From positions 1 to 8,311 of the forward strand of contig JAJXZZ010000124.1 of NCBI GenBank assembly GCA_021779795.1: DNA of 8,311 nucleotides. The letters run 5' to 3'. Both the position numbers and the translations under genes were made by a program. This document shows positions 1 to 7,527 of this stretch, piece after piece. Source of the stretch: Acidobacteriota bacterium (lineage in GTDB: Bacteria; Acidobacteriota; Vicinamibacteria; Vicinamibacterales; Fen-181). Under the pieces are notes generated by a model that was not told the origin of the DNA, did not search any database, and saw only the letters and a program-made list of their open reading frames with translations. The number at the start of each line of letters is the position of its first letter. Within the stretch, counting starts at the first letter, position 1.

Positions 1-598
1 CGAAGTCGATGCCGATCCTCGAGACGGCTCCCTTCCGCGAAATCTCGGGGCGCGCCCACACGACGGTCCCGTCGAGGACGATCGGCTCGCGCGCCGGGCC
101 AAGTTCGAGCGTGACCGCGCGCCTGGGCTCGATCGTGCCGGGCGCGAGCACCTGCGCGCCGACGGCCGACAGGTTCACGATCTGCGCCGGCTGCCCGTCG
201 AGCGTCGCGTGGGCCGAGCTCTTGATCGGGAACCGGGGCGCCCGCCGCGTTCCGGGGTCGAGACGGCGGGCCGGGCTCGCCGTCGCCGCCTCGCGCGGCG
301 GGGCCGGGCGGCGCGGCGAGACGCGCTGGTAGCCCGAGTTGTGGGAGACGATGCGGATCTCGGTGCCGTCGAGCGCGGCGTCCTGCTTGACCCTGGCGAT
401 GAGCGCCGCCCCGCGCGGCGTGGCCGCGAAGAGGCGTTCGAGCACGATGATGTCCGGCCGGCCCTCGACAATCGTCTTCACCGCGCGCACGGCTTCCGAG
501 TCGGCGAACGTCGTCACGTCCAGCTCGGATCCCAGGCGCTCCCGGAGGGCCGGGACGAAATCGGGCGCCGCGATCAGGATGACGGTCGGCTTCGGCAT
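1..598 (-). CDS. PilZ-domain protein with degenerate receiver-like N-terminus (3' end outside window)
   Basis: A partial gene; 199 codons are visible from the ATG at 598 and the stop lies beyond the left edge. Residues 3-86 have the alternating strand/helix layout of a response-regulator receiver (VILIAAPDF, then RPDIIVLERLFAATPRG). The phosphoacceptor position holds Glu54 (IVLER) instead of Asp, and the N-terminal acidic pair is missing, so it is probably not phosphorylated. Residues 92-117 form a Pro/Ala/Arg-rich linker. Residues 118-199 are a PilZ domain with both cyclic-di-GMP motifs intact: RxxxR (R118 to R122, RRAPR) and NxSxxG (N142-G147, NLSAVG), ending in RIGIDF, where PilZ domains usually end. 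The likely role is as a c-di-GMP effector, for example in motility, surface or polysaccharide control; the target is not visible. No Shine-Dalgarno precedes the ATG. The gene diverges from the ABC operon across 57 bp. The PilZ call is firm; the receiver call is moderate. Confidence 0.85.
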   Translation of the reverse strand, partial: MPKPTVILIAAPDFVPALRERLGSELDVTTFADSEAVRAVKTIVEGRPDIIVLERLFAATPRGAALIARVKQDAALDGTEIRIVSHNSGYQRVSPRRPAPPREAATASPARRLDPGTRRAPRFPIKSSAHATLDGQPAQIVNLSAVGAQVLAPGTIEPRRAVTLELGPAREPIVLDGTVVWARPEISRKGAVSRIGIDF

Positions 599-606
599 CG
601 CGCACC

Positions 607-612
607 AGTCTA
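607..612 (-). promoter_or_regulatory. Possible -10 element for the PilZ gene (leaderless geometry)
   Basis: The minus strand reads TAGACT, matching TATAAT at four of six positions, and ends 8 nt before the ATG at 598. A transcript starting about 7 nt downstream would begin within one or two bases of the start codon. No Shine-Dalgarno is present, so leaderless translation would fit. No convincing -35 is seen. Weak prediction. Confidence 0.25.
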
Positions 613-655
613 GCAGAACGGGCGGAGGGCCGGCAGCGGCGCCAGGGGGGCCGCG

Positions 656-1595
<940 letters not shown>

Positions 1596-1603
<8 letters not shown>

Positions 1604-2642
1604 GCGCGAGTACCCGACCCACCCGCTGCTGGAGCTGACGCTGGCGCGCCTGCTGGAGTTCGCGCGCGAGCCCGAGGCCGTGTTCTGGGTCGTCGTCTTT
1701 CCGCTCGCGCTCGCCCTCGCGCTCGGCATCGCGTTTCGCTCCACGGGCGCCGAGGCCGTCTTCGCGGGCATCGTCGAGGGGCCCGGCGCGTCCGGGGTCC
1801 GGGCGGCGCTGGCGCCAGCATCCGGCATCCACGTGCGCCTGCTGCGCCCCGACCAGGTGGACCGGGCGCTGCGCGACGGCGAGGTGCAGGTGGTCGTGCT
1901 GCCCGGCCCGCCGCCGACCTACCGGTTCGATCCGACCAGGCCCGAGAGCGCGTTCGCGCGGCTCGCAGTGGACGGCGCCCTTCAGCGGGCGGCCGGCCGG
2001 AAGGACGCGTTCGTGCCCCGCGAGCAGCGCGTGCAGGTCGTCGGGGCGCGCTACATCGACTGGCTCATCCCGGGCCTGCTCGGCATGAACATCATGGGCA
2101 CCGGGATGTGGAGCATCGGCTTCTCGATCGTCTGGGCCCGCACGCGGCGGGTGCTGAAGCGCCTGGCGGCGACGCCGATGGCGCGCCGCGATTACCTGCT
2201 GGCCCAGATGCTGGCGCGGCTCGTCTTCCTCGTGGTCGAGGCGGGCGGCCTCCTGAGCTTCGCGTCCCTGGCCTTCTCGGTCCCGATCAGGGGCTCGGCG
2301 GCGGCGCTCGTCGTCGTGCTGCTCGTCGGGGCGCTCGCCTTCAGCGGCCTCGGCGTGCTCGTCGCCAGCCGCGCGCGCACGATCGAGGCCGCGTCGGGCT
2401 GGATGAATTTCTCGATGCTCCCGATGTGGGTGCTGTCCGGCGTGTTCTTCTCGTCGGCGCACTTCCCGGCGGCCACGCAGCCGTTCATTCACGCGCTGCC
2501 GCTGACGGCGCTCAACGACGCGCTGCGGGCCGTGATGCTCGACGGCGCGGGGATCGCCGCCGTCGGCGGCGAACTGGCGCTGCTGTCGGCATGGGCGGTC
2601 GTCACCTTCGTCGTGGCGCTGAAGGTGTTTCGCTGGACGTAA
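1596..2642 (+). CDS. ABC-2 type exporter, permease subunit
   Basis: A 348-residue membrane protein. Hydrophobic segments fall at about 27-47, 153-180, 207-229, 233-257, 265-287 and 322-343. This gives the six-helix ABC-2 arrangement, with a polar region of about 100 residues (48-150) between helices 1 and 2 that should lie outside the membrane. The pattern of one helix, a large loop, then five helices is known in ABC-2 permeases. The loop between helices 2 and 3 carries a basic stretch (RTRRVLKRLAATPMARRDY, 182-200), as expected on the cytoplasmic side where the ATPase docks. The start codon lies inside the last codons of the ATPase gene (ATGAGTAG), so the two are almost certainly co-translated. 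The gene ends 20 bp from the convergent yqgE stop. Substrate unknown. Confidence 0.93.
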
Positions 2643-2662
2643 AGGGCCGGCCGGGGCGGGGG

Positions 2663-3229
2663 TCAGTGCACGCCGGGGCTCATCTGCAGCATGCCGGGTT
2701 CGGCGCCCAGCCGCCGGATGGCCGTTTCCCACATCTCGGCCGGCGGCACGTCGAAGATCAGGTCCAGTTCGATCGGCATGATCAGCCAGGCCGACTGGCG
2801 CAGTTCGGCGTCGAGCTGGCCCGGTCCCCAGCCCGCGTAGCCCATCAGCAGGCGGGTCCGCGGCGACCGTTCCCGTTCGAGCAGCTTCCGCAGCAGCGTC
2901 GCGGACCCGGAAATGTAGACGCCGTGGCAGATCTGCACCGAGTCCACGTCGTCGGGGTCGTCGCCGAGCAGCAGGCAGCCCCGCTCCGGCTCCACCGGGC
3001 CGCCCGTCCACAGCTCCAGCCCGTTGTCGGCCGCGATCGGCGGGTCGAGGCGGACGGCCTGGGCGGCTGACGCGCCGGTCGGCCGGTTGAGCACCAGGCC
3101 CCACGCGCCGTCCGCGGTGTGCTGGCAGAGCAGCACCACGGCGCGGCGAAAGTTCGGATCGTCGAGCTGCGGCATCGAGAGCAGGAGCGCCGGGGCAACC
3201 GACGGAGGCGGCGCGGCCGTGACTGTCAT
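2663..3229 (-). CDS. yqgE: YqgE/AlgH family protein (UPF0301)
   Basis: A 188-residue protein of the widespread UPF0301 family, whose molecular function remains poorly defined. The family hallmarks are clear: an N-terminal block PALLLSMPQLDDPNFRRAVV (13-31), AWGLVLNRPT (42-51), GGPVEPERG (76-84) and GYAGWGPGQLDAEL (130-143), followed by W148. Length matches the family. The reading frame stays open far upstream, antisense to the dehydrogenase gene, but family alignment places the true start at the ATG at 3229, about 12 residues before the conserved block. GAGGG lies only 1 nt before this ATG, too close for a standard ribosome site, while a TATGAT box ends 6 nt upstream, so the message may be leaderless. 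It is divergent from the acyl-CoA dehydrogenase gene and convergent with the ABC permease. Confidence 0.95.
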   Translation of the reverse strand: MTVTAAPPPSVAPALLLSMPQLDDPNFRRAVVLLCQHTADGAWGLVLNRPTGASAAQAVRLDPPIAADNGLELWTGGPVEPERGCLLLGDDPDDVDSVQICHGVYISGSATLLRKLLERERSPRTRLLMGYAGWGPGQLDAELRQSAWLIMPIELDLIFDVPPAEMWETAIRRLGAEPGMLQMSPGVH

Positions 3230-3235
3230 GCCCTC

Positions 3236-3241
3236 ATCATA
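3236..3241 (-). promoter_or_regulatory. Predicted -10 element for yqgE
   Basis: The minus strand reads TATGAT, matching TATAAT at five of six positions, and ends 6 nt before the yqgE ATG. This would place the transcript start at or next to the start codon. No -35 match is seen at the usual distance. It mirrors the TATAAT box of the divergent gene (3256-3261) across a 12-bp palindrome. Confidence 0.35.
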
Positions 3242-3242
3242 C

Positions 3243-3254
3243 CGCGGCGCCGCG
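3243..3254. repeat. Perfect 12-bp palindrome between two divergent -10 boxes
   Basis: CGCGGCGCCGCG is its own reverse complement and occupies the space between the outward-facing TATGAT and TATAAT boxes, with one base on each side. Including the boxes, 3236-3261 is a 26-bp near-palindrome with 11 of 13 possible pairs. It could be an operator, a strand-melting barrier or chance in GC-rich DNA. Confidence 0.5.
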
Positions 3255-3255
3255 C

Positions 3256-3261
3256 TATAAT
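3256..3261 (+). promoter_or_regulatory. Predicted -10 element for the acyl-CoA dehydrogenase gene
   Basis: A perfect TATAAT hexamer in otherwise very GC-rich DNA. Transcription would begin near 3268 and give a leader of about 88 nt, very GC-rich at 3275-3340, with a ribosome site AGAGAGGA at 3342-3349, 6 nt before the ATG at 3356. No -35 consensus is found at 16-18 bp, so an activator or a divergent sigma-factor preference would be needed. Confidence 0.4.
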
Positions 3262-3355
3262 TCCTGCCTCCGGCCTGGGTTGCCGGGGCCCGCCTGGGCC
3301 GCCTGGACCGCGCGCCCGCCGGCGGCGCGGCGCGCGCGACGAGAGAGGAACGGGG

Positions 3356-5590
3356 ATGCACACCAGCAGGGCAGACGGGGCGGTCGGATCGTGGCGCGCG
3401 CTCCCGGGCGACGAGGCCCGGCGGATCATGTGGCGATTCGCCGGTCGGGGCGACGTGCAGGACCTCGTGCGCGCGGCGCGCGCCGTCGCCCGCGGCCCGG
3501 TGGCGCGGCTGGTGGCCTCCGGCGCCCGGGGCACGCCGGGATGGACGCCCGACAAGCACGCGCTGCTCGAGGCGTTCGACCGGGCGGGCGTGACGGGCCT
3601 CGCGGCCGACCCGGCCGAGGGCGGCCCGGTCGAAGGCCCGAAGAGCCTCGCGCTGGCGCTGGTCGGCTTCGAGCTGGCGTGGGTGGATGCCGGCGCGGCC
3701 AGCATCAGCCTCGCGCAGCACCTGGCGCTCTCGCCGATCCGCCACCGCGGCACGCCCGCGCAGCGCCGGGACTACCTCCGGCGCGCGGCGGGCGCCGACG
3801 GGCGGCCGCCGCTTCGCGGGGCCTTCTGCCTCACCGAGCCGCTGCCCAACGTCGGCGTCGAAACCGGCCTGCTCGGCGGGTCGGTCCGCGTCGCGGAGTG
3901 GCGGGAAGGGGAGGAGCCGACGCTGCAGGTGGACAAGCGCGGCCGGTTCATCACCAACATGGCGTTCGCCGACTTCGTGGTCGTCGCCGTCAACAGCGCC
4001 GACCCGCGGATCAAGGGCAGCTGCATGGTGATCGTCGAGCCCTCCGACCCCGGCACGTTCGACCGGGGCCGCGCCACGCCCACGCTGGTCCACCAGCTGT
4101 CCTCCACGCACGATCCGGTCTTCTCGCTGCGGGTTCCGGCGTCGCGGATCGTCGGCGGCTACGACGTCGTCGGCGGCGTGATCGTGCCGCGGTCGAGCCA
4201 CGGCGACGTGGCCGAGACGGTGTTCCGCCGCACGCGCGTCACCGTGGCGGCGATGACCGCGGCCAAGCTGCTGTCGGCCGTCGAACCGGTGCTGCGCTAC
4301 CAGCGCGGCCGCTTCCGCGGCGCCGCGACCGTGTCGCCGGGCACGCCGCGCCACGAGCTGGGCTTGCAGCTGCGCGAGGACGCCCTCCACCGCCTCATCG
4401 ACGTCTGGGCCACCGGCGAGGCCGCGGCCTCGCTGGCCTTCGCGGCCGCGAGGGTCTTCGACGACCTCGAGCCGATCGAGCGGCGGATGACCGGGGAGAT
4501 GGACCGTCGCGGCGTCCGCGGCGGCCCCGCCCGCGTCCGCGCGCTGCGCCGGCGCGAGGCCGACGCCGCCGAGTACCTCCGCGAGTCGGCCCGCCCCGAG
4601 GGGCGCCGCAACCAGGCCCGGGTGGACGAACTCGCCGCCGACCCCGTCGTCCAGTACGTCGTCGGCAACTCGCTCGCCGCCGTGTTCGGGCCGGCGGCCA
4701 AGCTCTGGAACACCGGCCACGGCGCGACGACGATGCGCGAGGCGGTCAGCCTGATGGGGGGCTACGGCATCGTCGAAACCTGCCCGGGATTCCTCGGGCA
4801 GAAGTGGATGGACGCGCAGCTCGAGGCGACCTACGAGGGGCCCGAGTCGGTGCAGCGCCGCCAGCTCTCGACGACGATGGCCGACGCCGTGTTCCTGGCG
4901 CAGTTCCGGGCCTGGATCGCCGAGGTGCGCCACGTCGCCGCCTCGAGGCCGGGCAGCGGCGCCTGCGTCCTGGCCACGGCCATGGAGCTCTGGTACTGGA
5001 CGCTGCAGCACCTGCAGCGGGCCACCGACCCGGACGGACGCGCGCTCTACGACTGGTCCCGCCAGGGGGTGACGTTCCCGATGGCCGACGCCCTCGGCTG
5101 GCTGCTCGCCTCCTACTGCCAGATCCTCGACGTCCTCGAACTGGAGTCCGGCGGGGCCGGCGACCCGGCGCTCGCCTCCGGCCTGCCGGGTCTCGTGGAG
5201 GTGCTGACCGACTTGTGCCACGTGCAGGCGGCGCGGGCCGCGGGCGAGGTGGCCCGCATCGCCGCGTCGCTGGCCTTCGGCTACCGGCGCCACCCGAAGT
5301 GGGACGCCGAGGGATGCGCGGCCTGCTTCGCCGCCGACAGCCTGGCCGACCTCGACGTGATGATTCCCGGGATCGAGAGCTCGGCCGGCGCCTACGGCGA
5401 CGTGATCGCCGCCGACGGCTCGCATCGCGACAAGGCCGGGCCCTGCGCCCGCGTCGACGGGCTCGAGGATTTCCTCGACCTGCGGCGCCGCATGGACGGC
5501 TGCCTCACCGGCGCGCGGCTGGCCAAGGACCGCGTCGCGCAGGCCCTCACGAAGATCGCGATTCCCGACGCGCTCGACTACCCGTCGTGA
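3356..5590 (+). CDS. Long acyl-CoA dehydrogenase-like flavoprotein with C-terminal extension
   Basis: A 744-residue protein; classical acyl-CoA dehydrogenases have about 380-400. Recognisable family elements, in order: an N-terminal helical part (about 65-145); the middle flavin-side motif CLTEP (158-162), in which the usual downstream GSD is replaced by NVGVET; GRFITNMAFADFVVVAVN (196-213), the counterpart of the family's G-x-K-x-x-I-T-N-x-x-x-A-D block; and the C-terminal block GGYGIVE (468-474) leading to ATYEGPESVQRR (491-502), where E494 occupies the catalytic Glu position of the medium-chain dehydrogenase type. An Arg-rich insertion spans about 372-430, and about 240 residues follow the catalytic block. 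This tail is largely helical, contains a CAAC pair (C654, C657), and is not one I recognise. The expected reaction is FAD-dependent alpha,beta-desaturation of an acyl-CoA, with electrons usually passed to ETF; no ETF, thiolase or hydratase gene is in the window. The ATG at 3356 was chosen for its ribosome site AGAGAGGA; the frame is open further upstream. Substrate unknown. Confidence 0.88.
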   Translation: MHTSRADGAVGSWRALPGDEARRIMWRFAGRGDVQDLVRAARAVARGPVARLVASGARGTPGWTPDKHALLEAFDRAGVTGLAADPAEGGPVEGPKSLALALVGFELAWVDAGAASISLAQHLALSPIRHRGTPAQRRDYLRRAAGADGRPPLRGAFCLTEPLPNVGVETGLLGGSVRVAEWREGEEPTLQVDKRGRFITNMAFADFVVVAVNSADPRIKGSCMVIVEPSDPGTFDRGRATPTLVHQLSSTHDPVFSLRVPASRIVGGYDVVGGVIVPRSSHGDVAETVFRRTRVTVAAMTAAKLLSAVEPVLRYQRGRFRGAATVSPGTPRHELGLQLREDALHRLIDVWATGEAAASLAFAAARVFDDLEPIERRMTGEMDRRGVRGGPARVRALRRREADAAEYLRESARPEGRRNQARVDELAADPVVQYVVGNSLAAVFGPAAKLWNTGHGATTMREAVSLMGGYGIVETCPGFLGQKWMDAQLEATYEGPESVQRRQLSTTMADAVFLAQFRAWIAEVRHVAASRPGSGACVLATAMELWYWTLQHLQRATDPDGRALYDWSRQGVTFPMADALGWLLASYCQILDVLELESGGAGDPALASGLPGLVEVLTDLCHVQAARAAGEVARIAASLAFGYRRHPKWDAEGCAACFAADSLADLDVMIPGIESSAGAYGDVIAADGSHRDKAGPCARVDGLEDFLDLRRRMDGCLTGARLAKDRVAQALTKIAIPDALDYPS

Positions 5591-5606
5591 GGGCGGGCGG
5601 CGCGGC

Positions 5607-7034
5607 CTACTTCGCGTACATGTCGATCACGCGCGAGAGGGCCCGCTGGCACACGCGGCAGAACCCCACCTCGTCGCGCGTGAACATGATGCAGTCGGCC
5701 TCGGGCCGGTAGAGCCCCGTCGGCTCGTACGACGCCCCCTCGAAGGCGCCCACCTTGTGCGAGTAGGCCATGCCCGCCAGGAAGGGCGTGGACCAGCTCC
5801 GTTCTTCGGTGAAGAGCGCGTTCATCTCGGCCTCGGGCGCGTTGCGGGCGCGGATCGCCTGCCGCTGCTCCTGGAATGCCAGGCTCCGCTTCTCGTAGGC
5901 CTGCTTGTCCCACGGCGTCGGCAGCGGCGTGCCCGGATCCACCAGGTCCTTCCACTTGAGCGCCGCCGGGTCCTTCATCGCCGTGACGTTGGGCTCCCAC
6001 GGCTCGGGGCGATCCACCACGCCCGTCTGGTACGCGACCGGCGACGTGTAGTACTCGTCGGCGAGCCCGGCGAAGTGATGGCCGAACTCGTGGACGAAGA
6101 TGTACTCGGCGAACGCCGTGTCCACGGCCGCCGACGCCTGGTCGCGGAAGATCCCGCCGCCCCCGTACTGCGCCTCGTTGATGAGGACCTCGATGAAGTC
6201 GTACGGCGCCTGCGACGCGATGTCGCGCATCGCGCGGTTGTCGAGCGCGAGCGCGTAACGCTCCGAGTCGAAGACGTTGTAGCTCACCCCGAGCCGCGTG
6301 CGGCGGAAGTCGGCCGTGCGCGGGCGGTTCACGCCGCTCCGCGGCGTCGGCAGGTCGATGGCGCGCACGTTGAAATCCGCCCTCCGGCTCTTGAACGGCT
6401 CGGTCGCGAACAGCCGGTCGGTGAGGCGCTTCACGTCGGCGTGGAACTTCGGCAGTTCCGCCTCCGCGTAGCCGTCGCCGAGGATCAGCAGGTCCACCTT
6501 GACGGCGGCCGGCCCGTTCTCGAACACCGTCCAGACCTTCCCCTCCGGCGGGGCGCCGGCGGCGGTCACCGCCCGCGACGCCGGATCGACCATCGTCGTC
6601 CAGGCTTCGCGAAAGAGGTTGGTCCGATCGCGCTTCTTCACGACCACCTGCACCGGGTTCTTCGGCCACGGGAAGCGCAGCGATTCGTGGAACGTTCTGC
6701 GCACGCCGTTCCGGGCCTCGTCGGTCGTCTCCCACTCGCCGTAGAGCGAGGCGAACCCGCGCGAGTAGATCACCTGGTTGGTCCGGCAGTCGATGACTTC
6801 GAACAGGTAGGGTCCGAGGTTCGAGGTGTCCACGAGCTGGGTGCGGCTGCCCGGCCATGGGCCGTCGGCGACGACCTGGTCGAGGGCGAACGTCTCCTGG
6901 CCTCCGCCCGTATGGTAGTAGTCCACGCGCATCGTCCGCTCGGTGAAGAACGTCGGGTAGAGCGCCTGCGCTCCGGCGACCGGGGCCGCGGCCAGCACCG
7001 CGACGGCGGCCATCGAGACGGCCTGTCTGGTCAT
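5607..7034 (-). CDS. Secreted M64-family zinc metallopeptidase
   Basis: A 475-residue precursor. Residues 1-24 are a signal peptide with a hydrophobic core (MAAVAVLAAAPVA) and an AQA cleavage site (22-24), so the mature enzyme should be exported. Residues of about 27-150 match the beta-rich N-terminal domain of M64 peptidases. The catalytic domain starts with LLILGDGYAEAELPKFHAD (182-200), typical of the family. The zinc site is HEFGHHFAGLADEY (315-328): H315, catalytic E316, H319, with D326 as the likely third ligand. Near the C-terminus, CIMFTRDEVGFCRVC (448-462) is the Met/Cys-rich block common in M64 proteins; C459 and C462 form a CxxC that could bond after export. The family includes an IgA-cleaving enzyme, but most environmental members have unknown substrates, so general protein scavenging is the safer inference. 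The ATG at 7034 is preferred to the GTG at 7040 because the GTG lies inside the ribosome site. Convergent with the dehydrogenase gene; the 16 bp between the stops hold no visible terminator. Confidence 0.93.
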   Translation of the reverse strand: MTRQAVSMAAVAVLAAAPVAGAQALYPTFFTERTMRVDYYHTGGGQETFALDQVVADGPWPGSRTQLVDTSNLGPYLFEVIDCRTNQVIYSRGFASLYGEWETTDEARNGVRRTFHESLRFPWPKNPVQVVVKKRDRTNLFREAWTTMVDPASRAVTAAGAPPEGKVWTVFENGPAAVKVDLLILGDGYAEAELPKFHADVKRLTDRLFATEPFKSRRADFNVRAIDLPTPRSGVNRPRTADFRRTRLGVSYNVFDSERYALALDNRAMRDIASQAPYDFIEVLINEAQYGGGGIFRDQASAAVDTAFAEYIFVHEFGHHFAGLADEYYTSPVAYQTGVVDRPEPWEPNVTAMKDPAALKWKDLVDPGTPLPTPWDKQAYEKRSLAFQEQRQAIRARNAPEAEMNALFTEERSWSTPFLAGMAYSHKVGAFEGASYEPTGLYRPEADCIMFTRDEVGFCRVCQRALSRVIDMYAK

Positions 7035-7044
7035 GATCACCTCC
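7035..7044 (-). promoter_or_regulatory. Extended Shine-Dalgarno of the M64 peptidase gene
   Basis: The minus strand reads GGAGGTGATC directly before the ATG at 7034. This is complementary over 10 nt to the conserved 3' end of bacterial 16S rRNA (GATCACCTCC), an unusually long match. GGAGG lies 5 nt from the ATG. It rules out the in-frame GTG at 7040, which is part of this site, as the start. Confidence 0.85.
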
Positions 7045-7324
7045 GTGCGGAATCGACCGAATCGGACGCCGACAGCCTACCACACGCAAGGACTTCCGGG
7101 TCGCGGCTCGGGGCGCGCGACCTTGGGCGAAGCGACGGTGGGGCAAGGCCGTGCGCGGCACGTCCCGGGCCGCGAGACGCTGAGCGACCGACGGGGATTG
7201 GCTGGAGGGAGCAACGACATGTCAACGAGGCCGCACCACGCCGGTTGGGGGGATCCGGCGGGGCAGGCGAACCTGCCCCAGCGGGAGCGCGTCCTCGTTG
7301 ACCAATGGAAATATGAATGCGGGA
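7045..7324. other. Intergenic region between ferredoxin and M64 peptidase genes
   Basis: About 280 bp. The right part holds the tandem hairpins and the doubtful small ORF described separately. The left part (about 7045-7200) should contain the M64 promoter, but no convincing -35/-10 pair is recognisable. A short perfect stem, CGTGC/GCACG at 7150-7162 with a 3-nt loop, is of uncertain meaning. No tRNA or known RNA element was recognised. Confidence 0.4.
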
Positions 7325-7338
7325 CTACTCGACCTTGA
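7219..7338 (+). CDS. Possible small ORF, 39 residues (hypothetical)
   Basis: An ATG preceded by GGAGGGA (7204-7210) at an 8-nt spacing opens a 39-codon frame, starting MSTRPHHAGWG and ending ECGTTRP. It shows no membrane segment, signal or known motif. It runs through the two hairpins at 7240-7279 and overlaps the last codons of the convergent ferredoxin gene, which argues against it. The ribosome site is the only positive evidence; it may be chance in a purine-rich patch. Confidence 0.15.
   Translation: MSTRPHHAGWGDPAGQANLPQRERVLVDQWKYECGTTRP
7240..7279 (-). terminator. Tandem stem-loops downstream of the ferredoxin gene, possible terminator
   Basis: Two inverted repeats adjoin. One has 8-bp perfect arms, GGGGCAGG (7260-7267) and CCTGCCCC (7272-7279), around a 4-nt loop that reads TTCG on the minus strand. 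The other has GCCGG (7240-7244) and CCGGC (7255-7259). They begin 45 nt beyond the ferredoxin stop in the direction of its transcription. There is no U-tract, so this is not a classical intrinsic terminator; it could instead act with Rho or stabilise the 3' end of the mRNA. Confidence 0.45.
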
Positions 7339-7519
7339 CGATGCAGCCGTCCACCGGGCAGACCTCGACGCACTTCGGCGAATCGTAGTGGCCGACGCAC
7401 TCGGTGCACTTCGCCGCGTCAATCACGTAAACCGTGTCGCCCTGCGTAATGGCCTCGTTCGGGCACTCCGGCTCGCAAGCGCCACAGCTGATGCAGTCTT
7501 CCTTGATCGTCATCGCCAT
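7325..7519 (-). CDS. yfhL: YfhL-type 2[4Fe-4S] ferredoxin
   Basis: A 64-residue electron-transfer protein of the cytoplasm. The first cluster motif is CISCGACEPECP (C9, C12, C15, C19). The second, CTECVGHYDSPKCVEVCP (C38, C41, C50, C54), has the eight-residue spacing between its second and third cysteines that is characteristic of the Allochromatium vinosum/YfhL type. In this family the two clusters have very low and differing potentials. An additional C59 is present. ECPNEAI and CTECVGHY closely match E. coli YfhL, although the E. coli protein has a longer C-terminal tail that is missing here. The ATG at 7519 was chosen because GAGGAG (7533-7528) sits 8 nt upstream; the GTG at 7528 overlaps that site and the ATG at 7513 is too distant. 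The gene appears monocistronic, and its redox partner is not evident from neighbours. Confidence 0.94.
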   Translation of the reverse strand: MAMTIKEDCISCGACEPECPNEAITQGDTVYVIDAAKCTECVGHYDSPKCVEVCPVDGCIVKVE

Positions 7520-7527
7520 CGTATCCA

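Noticed and set aside
2643..2662. The GGCCGGCC palindrome between the convergent permease and yqgE stops as a bidirectional terminator.
   Set aside because: A 4-bp self-complementary half with no loop room and no U-tract cannot form a usable terminator hairpin.
3230..5425. A long open frame on the minus strand antisense to the dehydrogenase gene, in frame with yqgE.
   Set aside because: The translation is low-complexity and rich in Arg/Gly/Ala/His, as expected for a shadow frame in high-GC DNA. The opposite strand has clear acyl-CoA dehydrogenase motifs, and yqgE homology begins only at about 3195.
3280..5712. A plus-strand frame of about 810 codons overlapping the dehydrogenase in another phase.
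   Set aside because: It is almost entirely Arg/Ala/Gly/Pro, a frame-shifted shadow of the gene with identifiable motifs.
5757..7301. A plus-strand frame of about 514 codons antisense to the M64 peptidase.
   Set aside because: It is the mirror of a strongly supported peptidase gene, is Arg/Val/Leu-rich with no domain, and has no matching ribosome site.
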